A DNA stretch of 31,907 nt from CANNDT01 sp945876205 (GTDB lineage Bacteria; Acidobacteriota; Vicinamibacteria; Vicinamibacterales; UBA2999): contig CANNDT010000050.1 of the NCBI GenBank assembly GCA_947503365.1, positions 1 to 31,907 of the forward strand, read 5' to 3'. This document shows positions 22,215-31,600 of the stretch, in pieces (within the stretch, counting starts at the first letter, position 1; each line of letters begins with the position of its first letter). The notes below the pieces were generated by a model. The model was not told where the DNA came from, ran no database searches, and saw nothing but the letters and a program-made list of their open reading frames with translations. The position numbers and the translations under genes were made by a program.

Positions 22215-23423
22215 ATGGTCGGTCGGCGAGTCAGGGCGGGGCGCACGCGGATATGGTCGTGGCGGTACTCGCCAATGTGGGTCGCGGCGCTCTGCTTCGT
22301 GTGGAGCGTGACCGCGTCGCTGCATGCCGCACAGGACCTGGTCACCCCACCCACTTCGCTCGCGGCCGCGCTGCCGGCCGAGCCCACCGGCGAACAGATC
22401 TTCCGCCAGTCATGTGCCACGTGCCACGCGGTTGACGGCTCGGGCGCACCGTCGTCGGTGGTTGGGTTCGCGCTTCCGATGCCCAACGGGCATGGCTTTC
22501 CCGACTTCAACGATTGCGCCACGAACACGGTGGAGCCGTTCGGCGACTGGGTCGCCGTCGCCAGCCGCGGCGGTCCCGTCCGTGGGCTCGATCGCCACAT
22601 GCCGGCCTTCGGCGATGCGCTCTCTCCGGAACAGCTCGAAATGGCCGTCAAGTATCTCTGGTCGTTCTGTACCGATCCGGCATGGCCGCGCGGCGACCTG
22701 AACTTTCCACGCGCGTTCTTCACGGAGAAGGCGTTTCCCGAGAACGAGACGGTCTGGACCACCGGGATTACGGCATCCGGCACCAGGGCGGTGACCAACG
22801 AACTGGTCTACGAGCACCGCATCGGCGCGCGCGGACAGTACGAGGTGAAGATCCCGTTGGACTTCCAGGCCAGCAGCGATGGCGGGGCCTGGAGCCATGG
22901 GCTGGGCGACGTCGAACTGGCGGTGCGGCGGACGTTCTTCGCGAGCTACGATCGCGGCAGCATCTTCGCTGCCGGTGCCGCGGCGACGCTGCCAACCGGC
23001 AAGGAGGACCGTGGCCTCGGCAAGGGCTTCGCGGTCTTTGAGCCCTTCGCGATGTACGGCCAGATGCTCGGCACGAACGGATTTCTCCAGCTCCACACGG
23101 GCTATGAGATCCCGTCGGATCACACCAAGGGGCAGAACGAGGCGTTTCTGCGCACGGCGCTCGGCTATTCGATCGCCCAGGACGAAGGCTTTGGCCGCGT
23201 CTGGTCGCCGATGGCCGAAGTGATCGTCGCCAAGCCCAAGGACGGCGCCGCGGAATGGGACGTGGTGCCGCAGATGCAGGTGTCGCTCAGCAAGCTCCAG
23301 CACATTCTGTTGAGCGTCGGCGTGCGCGTTCCGCTCAATGAACGCGAGGATCGCAAGCCGCAGCTACTCACCTACTTCCTGTGGGACTGGTTCGACGGCG
23401 GGCTGTTCCAATTCTGGAAGTAG
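22215..23423 (+). CDS. Monoheme cytochrome c fused to an outer-membrane-type beta-barrel
   Basis: A 402-residue protein from ATG 22215, chosen for its GGAGG ribosome site at 6-bp spacing; ATG 22185 and 22155 are possible but weaker. A signal peptide runs to about residue 39 (SLHAAQ). A class I cytochrome c domain covers about 55-155: SCATCHAVDGSG (C67-C70-H71) with the distal Met in RHMPAFGD. Residues about 170-402 alternate polar and hydrophobic strands with turns (ELVYEHRIGARGQYEVKIPLDF, GLGDVELAVRRTFFAS, FLQLHTGYEI) like outer-membrane meta-pathway-type channels, ending in aromatic residues (FDGGLFQFWK). It heads a three-gene operon with a pentaheme cytochrome. A role in electron transfer at the outer membrane is inferred; barrel topology is predicted by eye. 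Confidence 0.8.
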   Translation: MVGRRVRAGRTRIWSWRYSPMWVAALCFVWSVTASLHAAQDLVTPPTSLAAALPAEPTGEQIFRQSCATCHAVDGSGAPSSVVGFALPMPNGHGFPDFNDCATNTVEPFGDWVAVASRGGPVRGLDRHMPAFGDALSPEQLEMAVKYLWSFCTDPAWPRGDLNFPRAFFTEKAFPENETVWTTGITASGTRAVTNELVYEHRIGARGQYEVKIPLDFQASSDGGAWSHGLGDVELAVRRTFFASYDRGSIFAAGAAATLPTGKEDRGLGKGFAVFEPFAMYGQMLGTNGFLQLHTGYEIPSDHTKGQNEAFLRTALGYSIAQDEGFGRVWSPMAEVIVAKPKDGAAEWDVVPQMQVSLSKLQHILLSVGVRVPLNEREDRKPQLLTYFLWDWFDGGLFQFWK

Positions 23424-23434
23424 GCAGGAACACC

Positions 23435-25126
23435 ATGACCATCACTATTCGACGAAGCCTGCTGCCGGCCTGCGCGTGCTGGCTGCTGACCGTCCTGCTG
23501 GCGACACCCCGTGCCGCCCAGGTGACAACCGAAACGGTCGAGGGTGGCACGCGTGGGCGACAGGGGCATCAGGACCTCTCCCTCTTCACGCACTCCGAGG
23601 ACTGCGTGGCCTGCCACAACAATCTCGTGGCTCCCTCGGGCGAGGACGTCTCGATCGGCGCGACCTGGCGTTCGACGATGATGGCGAACTCGGCACGCGA
23701 TCCCTACTGGCAGGCGGGCGTGCGACGCGAGACGATCGACCACCCGATGCACAGCGCCGCGATCCAGGACGAGTGCGCCGAGTGCCACATGCCGATGTCG
23801 AATCAGATCGCGCGCGCGGCGGGAGGCAAGGGCGAGGTGTTCTCGCACCTGCCGATTGCCCGTGCCGATCCCTCGACCCTGCACCGCCTCGCCTCGGACG
23901 GCATCTCCTGCACGGTCTGTCATCAGATCTCGAGCGAGCGCCTCGGTACCCGCGAGAGCTTCAATGGCGAGTTCGTCATGAAGCCGACGCCGCCCGACGG
24001 CGCGCGCGTGATCTTCGGGCCCTACAAGATCGACGCCGGCCGCAAGACGATCATGCGCTCGGTGACCGGCTTCGTGCAGGCCGAGGGGACGCACATCCAG
24101 CAGAGCGAGATGTGCGCGACGTGTCACACCCTCATCACCCAGGCGTTCGGGCCCAACGGCGAGGTGGTCGGATCGCTGCCCGAGCAGATGAACTACCAGG
24201 AGTGGCTGCACAGCGACTTCAACCGCGAGCAGCGCAGTTGCCAGTCGTGCCACATGCCGAAGGCGGCGGGCCCGGTGCGCGCCGCATCGGTGCTCGGTGA
24301 CGCGCGCGACACAATGTCGCGCCACCTGTTCGTCGGCGGCAACGCCTTCATGGTGCGGATGCTCAACCGCTACCGCACCGAGCTGGGCGTGACGGCGCTG
24401 CCTGCGGAGCTCGAGGCCACGGCCAGGGCGACGATTCGGCAACTGCAGGAGGAGACCGCCACGGTGACCGTGTCGACGCCGCAGCTCACGGGCGCGACGC
24501 TCGCCTTCGAGGTCGACGTGCGCAACCTCACCGGGCACAAGTATCCGACCGGCTACCCGGCGCGACGCACCTGGCTCCACGTCACGGTGCGTGACGCACA
24601 GGGACGGGCGGTGTTCGAATCGGGCGCCATCAATGCCGCCGGCGCCATTGCCGGCAACGACAGCGATGCCGATCCGCTCGCGTTCGAACCGCACTATGAC
24701 GAGATCACGCGCGCCGACCAGGTGCAGATCTACGAGCCCATCCTCGGCGATCGCAACGGCGTGCCGACGACCGGCCTGCTCACCGCCACGCAATACCTCA
24801 AGGACAACCGGCTCCTGCCACGCGGCTTCGACAAGGCGACGGCCGACAAGGAGGTCGGCGTCTACGGCGAGGCGCTACGTGACGCCAACTTCGTCGGCGC
24901 CGGCGACCGCGTCCGCTACAGCCTGGGGATGCCGTCGGCCGGGCCGTTCACGGTGGAGGCCGAGCTGCGTTACCAGTCGATCGGCTACCGGTGGGCACAT
25001 AACCTCGAACGCTACGACGCCCCCGAACCGCAGCGGTTCGTCGGCTACTACAATGCGATGTCGGTCGACTCCTCGATCATCGTCGCCACCGCGCGGGCGG
25101 CCGTCGGCGCATCGCCGCGGCCCTAG
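23435..25126 (+). CDS. Exported pentaheme cytochrome c with C-terminal beta-sandwich region
   Basis: A 563-residue protein from ATG 23435 (AGGAA ribosome site) with a signal peptide to about residue 29 and five CxxCH heme sites: C57-H61 (CVACH), C114-H118 (CAECH), C159-H163 (CTVCH), C227-H231 (CATCH) and C269-H273 (CQSCH). Extra histidines at H103, H106, H138 and H150 could be distal ligands. WRSTMMANSARDPYWQAGVRRE and DECAECHMPM are typical of a multiheme family seen in environmental bacteria, without assigned function as far as I know. Residues about 360-560 have no hemes and look like a beta-sandwich (LAFEVDVRNLTGHKYPTGYPARRTWLHVTV). It starts 11 bp after the barrel-cytochrome gene. Likely located in the periplasm or on the cell surface. 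Confidence 0.9.
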   Translation: MTITIRRSLLPACACWLLTVLLATPRAAQVTTETVEGGTRGRQGHQDLSLFTHSEDCVACHNNLVAPSGEDVSIGATWRSTMMANSARDPYWQAGVRRETIDHPMHSAAIQDECAECHMPMSNQIARAAGGKGEVFSHLPIARADPSTLHRLASDGISCTVCHQISSERLGTRESFNGEFVMKPTPPDGARVIFGPYKIDAGRKTIMRSVTGFVQAEGTHIQQSEMCATCHTLITQAFGPNGEVVGSLPEQMNYQEWLHSDFNREQRSCQSCHMPKAAGPVRAASVLGDARDTMSRHLFVGGNAFMVRMLNRYRTELGVTALPAELEATARATIRQLQEETATVTVSTPQLTGATLAFEVDVRNLTGHKYPTGYPARRTWLHVTVRDAQGRAVFESGAINAAGAIAGNDSDADPLAFEPHYDEITRADQVQIYEPILGDRNGVPTTGLLTATQYLKDNRLLPRGFDKATADKEVGVYGEALRDANFVGAGDRVRYSLGMPSAGPFTVEAELRYQSIGYRWAHNLERYDAPEPQRFVGYYNAMSVDSSIIVATARAAVGASPRP

Positions 25127-25158
25127 CCGCGCGTCACGATTCAGAGAGAACCTCGCAC

Positions 25159-25980
25159 ATGGCAGCCCTTCATCCGCAGATCGTGCACTTCACCATCGTC
25201 CTGGTCATCGTCGGCGTCGCGTTCCGGCTGGTGTCGCTCCTGGGTCGCCCGGCGTTTGCCGGGCCGGCCGCCGCGACGCTCCTCATTCTGGCCGCGGCCG
25301 CATCGGTGGTATCCGTCCGTTCGGGAGAGGCCGCCCATGATCCGGTCGAGCGCGCTCCACGCACACGTCCCGCGGTGATGGAGCACGAGGAATGGGGTGA
25401 GCGCACACAGACCGTAATGCTGATCCTGGGCGCGATCGAGCTCCTCGGCCTGGCGCTGCGCAGGTCGCCCAAGGCGAAGATGGTGCGCGTGGTGGCCGCC
25501 GTCGTAGGGCTGGCCGCCGTGTTCTCCGTCTACGAGACAGGCGAGCACGGTGGCGAGCTGGTGTATGCCTACGCCGGTGGCGTTGGTATCCGTTCTGGCG
25601 ATCCGAAAGACGTCGAGCAACTGCTGCTGGCTGGCTATTACCATCAGGCGCTCGCCGATCGAGCCGCCGGTAACGCCGCCGGCGCGGCGGAGTTGATCGC
25701 CCAGGCCAAGCGGCGGTTCCCGGCGGATCCCGAGGTGCAGATGCTCGCCGCCCAGTCAATCCTGGTGGATCAGAAGAACCCCCAGGGCGCCATCGACGCG
25801 CTGGCCGAGCTGACGGTGCCGCAGGACAATCGCTTCATGCGCGCGCAGCGTGCCAACCTGCAGGCGGACGCCTTCGAGGCGGCGGGCCAGAAGGATGCTG
25901 CCATTGCCGTATTGGAAGCCGAGGCGAAGGCACTCCCCAATCCGCGAATCCAGCAGCGGATCGACGCGCTAAAGAAGTAG
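25159..25980 (+). CDS. DUF2231-like membrane protein with C-terminal TPR region
   Basis: A 273-residue protein. Residues 1 to about 130 have four hydrophobic segments in a DUF2231-like arrangement: HPQIVHFTIVLVIVGVAF at the start, a second helix near 33-52, HEEWGERTQTVMLILGAIELLGL, VVAAVVGLAAVFSVYETGEHGGELVYAYAGGVG. Conserved histidines H5, H10, H59, H75 and H129 lie at or near helix ends, and heme or metal binding has been suspected for such proteins. Residues about 145-273 are TPR-like helical pairs (EQLLLAGYYHQALADRAAGNAAGAAELIAQAKRRFP, FMRAQRANLQADAFEAAGQKDAAIAVLEAEAKAL). It lies 32 bp after the pentaheme gene and may link the cytochromes to the inner membrane; that is inference. Confidence 0.78.
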   Translation: MAALHPQIVHFTIVLVIVGVAFRLVSLLGRPAFAGPAAATLLILAAAASVVSVRSGEAAHDPVERAPRTRPAVMEHEEWGERTQTVMLILGAIELLGLALRRSPKAKMVRVVAAVVGLAAVFSVYETGEHGGELVYAYAGGVGIRSGDPKDVEQLLLAGYYHQALADRAAGNAAGAAELIAQAKRRFPADPEVQMLAAQSILVDQKNPQGAIDALAELTVPQDNRFMRAQRANLQADAFEAAGQKDAAIAVLEAEAKALPNPRIQQRIDALKK

Positions 25981-25998
25981 GTCAGCATCCCGCCGACG

Positions 25999-27489
25999 CT
26001 ACGCACGCTGCGATTGTCGGCGGAGCCACAAGAACGCGGGGATGCCCAGGAGGACGATCGCGAAGCCCGGCCACGTCGTCGACGGGCGATACACGAGCAG
26101 CACGCCAAGGATCGTCGCGGCCGCGATGATGTAGAGCGCGGGGACGACCGGGTAGCCGACGGTCTTGTACGGACGTGGCGTGTCTGGCATCGTCGCGCGA
26201 AGACGAAACACGCCGGCGATGGTGAGGATGTAGAAGAGCAGCGCAGCCGAAACGACGTAGTCGAGGAGATTCCCGTAGAGGTTGCCGTACTGCGATGTGG
26301 CTGGATCGTAGGTGCGCGGAATGACCAGGAAGGCTGCCCAGAGGCCCTGCAGCACCAATCCCCACGCCGGAACCTTCTCGTCGTTGAGCGTCGCCGCCTT
26401 CGCGAAGAACAGCTTGTCGCGAGCCATGGCGTAGTAGGCGCGCGCGCCGGACAGGATCAGCCCGTTGTTGCAGCCAAACGTCGACACCATGATCGCGACC
26501 GCCATGATCGCCGCACCCAATCCGGGGAGCGCCGCTTCGAGCGTCGCCGTGGCCACCCGGTCAGACGGCGCGCTCTTGATCGCGTCGAGCGGCAGCGTGA
26601 CGAGGTAGGCGACGTTCGCCAGCAGGTAGAGGCCGATGACGATCGCCGTTCCGTAGGCGAGAGAGAGCGGAACGTTCCGCCGCGGGTCTTTGACCTCGCC
26701 GGCCGTGAAGGTGATGTTGTTCCAGGCATCCGCGGAGAAGAGCGACCCCGTCTGTGCCACGCAGAGGGCGACCAACAATCCGAACGCGGTGACGGCGGAG
26801 ACGCCGGGGACGATCGGTTCGGCACCTCGAGGCGTCCAGAAGTCCCCGAAATTCATCGTCACCGCGTCGGCGTTCCAGCCGATTGCGACACCGATCACCA
26901 CCAGCGCCAGGAGCGAGCCGACCTTCGCCACCGTGAACACGTTCTGGATCGATTTCCCGTACTTGATGCCCCTGGTGTTGGTCCAGGTCAGCGCCGCGAT
27001 CAACAGAACGCCGACGAGTTGTGCGGTTGACAGTGAGACGGCGTAGCCCGAGGACAGATGCACCGGGGCGATGAGATAACGACTTTCGGAAATCCAGGGG
27101 AACAGAATGCCGGAGAAGCGGGCAAAGGCCACGGCCACGGCGGCGATGGTGCCAGTCTGGATGACGGTGAAGAGCGTCCAGCCGTAGAGGAAGCCCCACA
27201 TCGGTGAGTACGCGGTTCGCAGGTAGACGTACTGGCCGCCCGCCTGGGGCATCATCGCGGCGAGCTCGCCGTACGAGAGCGCGGCGGTGATCGTCAGGAC
27301 GCCGGTGATCACCCAGGCCATCAACAGCCAGCCCGGGCTGCCCAGCTCGCGTGCCATCCCCGCCGAGACGATGAAGATGCCGGACCCGATCATCGACCCG
27401 GTCACCACCATGGTCGAGTCGAACAGGCCGAGCTCACGCTTGAAATCGGTTTCGAGCGCGCCGGGCCTTGCCGTAGTCACGTCGGCCAT
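25999..27489 (-). CDS. APC-family amino acid permease
   Basis: A 496-residue inner-membrane transporter with about 12 transmembrane segments. The first helix carries the substrate-backbone motif GSMIGSGIFIVSAGMA, and helix 2-3 the PQAGGQYVYLRTAYSPMWGFLYGW segment of the amino acid/polyamine/organocation superfamily. SADAWNNITFTAGEVKDPRRNVP is the usual helix 6-7 region. It resembles the LAT branch, which often exchanges or takes up neutral amino acids. ATG at 27489 follows GAGGT at suitable spacing; the frame remains open upstream over the divergent gene's leader but without permease sequence. It converges with the cytochrome operon (18-bp gap). The substrate is unknown. Confidence 0.93.
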   Translation of the reverse strand: MADVTTARPGALETDFKRELGLFDSTMVVTGSMIGSGIFIVSAGMARELGSPGWLLMAWVITGVLTITAALSYGELAAMMPQAGGQYVYLRTAYSPMWGFLYGWTLFTVIQTGTIAAVAVAFARFSGILFPWISESRYLIAPVHLSSGYAVSLSTAQLVGVLLIAALTWTNTRGIKYGKSIQNVFTVAKVGSLLALVVIGVAIGWNADAVTMNFGDFWTPRGAEPIVPGVSAVTAFGLLVALCVAQTGSLFSADAWNNITFTAGEVKDPRRNVPLSLAYGTAIVIGLYLLANVAYLVTLPLDAIKSAPSDRVATATLEAALPGLGAAIMAVAIMVSTFGCNNGLILSGARAYYAMARDKLFFAKAATLNDEKVPAWGLVLQGLWAAFLVIPRTYDPATSQYGNLYGNLLDYVVSAALLFYILTIAGVFRLRATMPDTPRPYKTVGYPVVPALYIIAAATILGVLLVYRPSTTWPGFAIVLLGIPAFLWLRRQSQRA

Positions 27490-27578
27490 AGTCAGAACCT
27501 CGCGAATGGTTGGTGCGATTGCACAGGCGAGCGGGAGTCGATGGTACGCGCTAACTCCAATCCTGACAAGGCGATATG

Positions 27579-27587
27579 TGGTATAAG
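27579..27587 (+). promoter_or_regulatory. Candidate extended -10 promoter for the 27625 gene
   Basis: TG-G-TATAAG matches the extended -10 consensus (TGnTATAAT, one mismatch), 38 bp before the GTG start. No good -35 element is visible at the usual spacing, which extended -10 promoters can tolerate. It lies in the divergent region between the permease and the secreted protein. Confidence 0.35.
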
Positions 27588-27624
27588 GTGGCCCTCCCGG
27601 CACCGAATCATAGCGGAGATACTT

Positions 27625-28599
27625 GTGACGTTTCATATGAAATCCGTCGCGCTCGCGTTTGCGCTGATGGTGATGAGTGTTCCAGCGTCTGCCCAGATCG
27701 ATCTCAACGGCTCGTGGTCCCCGCGGCTGCACGAAGACTGGATGGAGCGGTGCTGCGGCCGCGACCTTGGCGACTACACGGGACTTCCCATCAACGATGA
27801 GGCGCGCGCCAAGGCGCTCTCGTGGGACGCGTCGCTCAATTCGCTGCGCGAACGGCAGTGCCTGTTCTTCTCACCCTGGGCGGGACAGTTTCAGCCGCAG
27901 GGCGTTCGCATCTGGAGCGAGTTCGACGCGAGCGGCAGGGTCGTCGCCTGGAAATTGAGCGGCAACGTCCAGAAGGACGTCGTGACGATCTGGATGGATG
28001 GCCGGCCCCATCCGTCGCCGAATGCCTTCTATGCGTTCTCCGGGTTCACGACAGGCGAGTGGCAAGGCGACACGCTCACCGCGTACACGACCCACATGAA
28101 GACCGCGGTGCTGCGGCGCGCCAACGGCGTCCCCAAGAGCGACCAGGCGACGGCGACCGTCCACATCACGCGGCACGAAGACCTGCTGACGATCCTCACC
28201 ATCGAAGAAGACCCGATCTATCTCACCGAGCCGCTGGTGATCAGCCGCACGTTCCAGCTCGATCCCCGGGGCACCATCGAGAAGTGGACCTCGTGCGAGG
28301 CGGTGACCGAGATCGAGCGGCTCGAAGGCTCGGGCATCGTCCCGCACTACCTGAGTGGCCAGAGCCCTGGCGTGGACTACATGGCGAAGACCTACCTGCT
28401 TCCGCAGGAAGCGGCCATGGGCTACGGCGAGACGCTGTACCCCGAATACCGGAAGAAGATCAGGAGCACGTACAAGGCGCCGGCGGCATGCGGCCGGTAT
28501 TGCTGCGGCTGGCTCTCGGTCGCGTCGGGCTCGGCGAACCCGGCTCCCAACATCAGGTGCACCATCGAAGCGTCCAGCGTGATCGGCGCGGAACGGTGA
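27625..28599 (+). CDS. Exported protein of an uncharacterised family
   Basis: A 324-residue protein starting at GTG 27625, which has a GGAG ribosome site at 7-bp spacing; ATG 27637 (MKSVALAFALMVMSVPASAQ) is the alternative and marks the signal peptide. The mature part starts IDLNGSWSPRLHEDW and has conserved-looking segments: DLGDYTGLPINDEARAKALSWDAS, IWMDGRPHPSPNAFYAFSGFTTGEWQGDTLTAYTTHMK, SDQATATVHITRHEDLLTILTIEEDPIYLTEPLVISRTF. I recall this pattern from many exported proteins of acidobacteria and some proteobacteria but know of no function. Three Cys pairs, including CCGRD, CGRYCCG and IRCT, suggest disulfides. The TonB receptor gene follows after 32 bp, so the two may be co-transcribed. 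Confidence 0.75.
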   Translation: MTFHMKSVALAFALMVMSVPASAQIDLNGSWSPRLHEDWMERCCGRDLGDYTGLPINDEARAKALSWDASLNSLRERQCLFFSPWAGQFQPQGVRIWSEFDASGRVVAWKLSGNVQKDVVTIWMDGRPHPSPNAFYAFSGFTTGEWQGDTLTAYTTHMKTAVLRRANGVPKSDQATATVHITRHEDLLTILTIEEDPIYLTEPLVISRTFQLDPRGTIEKWTSCEAVTEIERLEGSGIVPHYLSGQSPGVDYMAKTYLLPQEAAMGYGETLYPEYRKKIRSTYKAPAACGRYCCGWLSVASGSANPAPNIRCTIEASSVIGAER

Positions 28600-28631
28600 C
28601 ATTTCGCGGTCTACGCACGAGGAGGATTGTG

Positions 28632-31600
28632 ATGAGGCGCGTCTTGAGGAATCTCTCTGCGTTCGCGGTGATCTTACTGCTCACGACTGCCACCGCCTGG
28701 GCGCAGACGGCCGAGCTCAACGGCAAGGTGACCGATCAAAGCGGCGCGGTGCTGCCTGGAGTCACGGTGACGGTGACGCAGACGGCGACGGGCCTCACGC
28801 GAACCGTCGTGACCGACGGTGACGGCGCCTACCTCTTCTCCAGCCTGCCGACCGGTCCGTACCGGTTCGAGGCCTCGCTCCAGGGCTTCCGGGCGCACTC
28901 GCAGACCGGCATCGTGCTGCAGGTCGGCGGCACGCCGACGCTCAACGTCGCACTCGGGCTCGGCGATCTCGCCGAGACAGTGACCGTTGATGCCGCCGCG
29001 CCGCTCGTCGATGTCAGGAGCGCGGGCATCAGCGAGGTGGTCGAGAACGAGCGCATCGTCGAGTTGCCGCTCCAGGGACGCAACGTCACCGACCTGATCG
29101 TGCTGGCCGGAGCGGCGGTGCCCAGGGAGATGGGCACCGACAGCGCTCGCGCGACCCCGGGCTCCGCCTCGATCTCGGTGGCGGGAGGCTTGTCGTTTGG
29201 CGTCGGCTATTTCCTCGACGGCGCCATGCACAACGACTCGTACAACAACCTGAACCTGCCACTGCCGTTTCCGGACGCGCTGCAGGAGTTCAGCGTCGCG
29301 ACCAGCGGTCTCTCGGCGCAGAACGGCGTCCACTCTGGCGCATCGGTCAACGCCGTCACGAAGTCGGGCACCAACCGCTTCACCGGGAACGCCTTCGAAT
29401 TTCTCCGTGACCATCGGTTCAACGCGACCAACCCTTTTGCCGGCCTCGGACCCGACGGCAAGCGGCAGGACGACGGCCTGAGCCGCAACCAGTTCGGCGG
29501 GACGGTCGGCGGTCCCGTCGTCCAGAACAAGATGTTCTTCTTCGGCGCCTACCAGGGGACGCGCACGCGGCAGGTGCCGGCGGATCTGAAGGCGTGGGTG
29601 CCGACCGCGGCGATGCTCGCCGGCGACTTCACGGCGTTCACCTCGCCGGCGTGCAACGGCGGCCGGCAGATCGCCCTGCGCGCGCCGTTCGTGAACAACC
29701 GGCTCGCCCCGGCGCAGTTCAGCCCCGCCGCGCTCAAGATCGCGCAGCGGCTTCCGACCACGACCGATCCCTGCGGCGCGATCACCTACGGCGCACCGAA
29801 CGACGATGACGAGTGGCAGGTGGTCACGAAGGTCGACTATCAGATCAACGCGAACCATTCCGTGTTCGGCCGCTACCTGCACACCGATTCGAGTGCCAAG
29901 GCGGCGTGGCCGCGCACCGAGAACCTCCTGACGACCGCCGTGCGCGGACGTCCGAAGACGAGCACCGCGAAGTCGTTGACCCTCGGCGACACGCTGGTCT
30001 TCGGATCGAACATGGTGAATTCGTTCCGCGCCGCGTACAACCCGACGCGCGTCGATATCGACCTGGCCCCGTTCCTCGATGCGCCCTCGGTCGGCAGCAA
30101 GGTCTACACCTATATTCCCGGTCAGATCGTCCTCGATGTCACCAACGCATTCAGCGTCGGCACCGGCGGCTCGGTCAAGCAGTTCGTCGATCAGGAGTCA
30201 TACCAGGCGAGCAACGATTTGACGCTGGTGCGCGGCCGCCACCAGTTGGGGATCGGCGCGAGCTTGTCGTACTGGACCTCCGACCAGTTGATCAACGGCC
30301 GTTCGGTTGGCAACTTCACCTTCAACGGCAGCCGCACCGGCCTGCCGCTGGCCGACTTCCTCAGCGGACAGCTTTTCAGGCTGGAGCATGGCGCCCCAGG
30401 CCTGCTGCCGCTCGACCAGACCTACATCGGTCTCTACGCGCAGGATTCGTGGAGGCTGCGCGACCGGGTGACCGTCAACTTCGGCATGCGGTGGGAACCG
30501 TTCTTCGGGCAGAACATCAAGAACGGCGCGATTTCCAACTTCAGCCTCGAGAACTTCCGGAAGGGCATCAAGACTACGGCGTTCACCAACGCGCCGGCCG
30601 GCTTGGTCTATCCCGGCGATCCCGGATTCCCGCCGGGGAAGTCGGGCATGAACGCGCAGTGGTGGAACCTGTCCCCGCGCGCCGGTGTGGCGTGGGACGT
30701 GACCGGCAACGGCCGCACCGCGGTGCGCGCGTCGTACGGGCTGGCGTATGACTTCATGACCGCCGCCTATCTCTATATCTCCGCATCGGCCGCGCCGTAT
30801 GCGAACCGGATCCGGCTCGAAGGCGTCACCTTCGACGATCCCTACGCGAGGGTTCCCGGCGGCGACATCAACCCGATCCCCGTCGATCCGCCGAAGGACG
30901 CGCCGTTTCCGAGCTACGGTTCGTATGGCTCGATGTCCCCTGACATCAACTCGCCGCGCGTGCAGTCGTGGAACGTCACGGTGGAGCAGCAGTTTGGTTC
31001 GGCGTGGCAGGTCGCGGCGAGCTATCTCGGCAGCTACAGCGATCGGTTGTGGGGTCAGGTGGCGATCAACCCCGGGCAGTTCCTCGGGCTCGGCCCCTGC
31101 ACATTGCAGGGCGTGACGTATCCGGTGTGCACGGCGGCCGCGAACCTCGATCAGCGCCGGCTGCTCTCACTGGAAAATCCCGAAGCGTCAAAGCTCCTCG
31201 GACCGGTCGATCGGTTCGACGATCTCGGCACGCAGGACTATCGCGGCTTGAAGCTCTCGGTGCGCCGCCGCTCGGCCAACGGCGTGAGCCTCAGCGGCAA
31301 CTACACGTTGTCGCACTGCGAGGGCAACACCGTCGTCAACGGGTTCCCGCAGATCAGCGCCGGCTACCGGAAGCCGGAAGACCCGAGCTTCGATCGCGGC
31401 AACTGCCTGCAGAACCGCCGGCAGGTCTTGACGACGACCATCGGCTACCAGACGCCGCAGTTCGAGCGTGCGGCGCTGCGCATCCTCGCATCGAGCTGGA
31501 GGGCGTCGGGCATCCTCAGCGCGCGCTCCGGTTCGTGGCTCGACGCGACCACCGGCCGCGATCTCTCGGGCTCCGGCATCCAGGGCAACATCATCAATCA

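Noticed and set aside
23372..24793. 473-codon minus-strand frame opposite the pentaheme cytochrome
   Set aside because: The plus-strand gene has five heme motifs and a signal peptide; the opposite frame shows no domain.
27563..27587. Full -35/-10 promoter with CTGACA and TATAAG
   Set aside because: The spacing is only 13 bp; the extended -10 alone was kept as a low-confidence candidate.
28674..29882. 402-codon minus-strand frame within the TonB receptor
   Set aside because: It lies antisense to the plug region of an unmistakable receptor.
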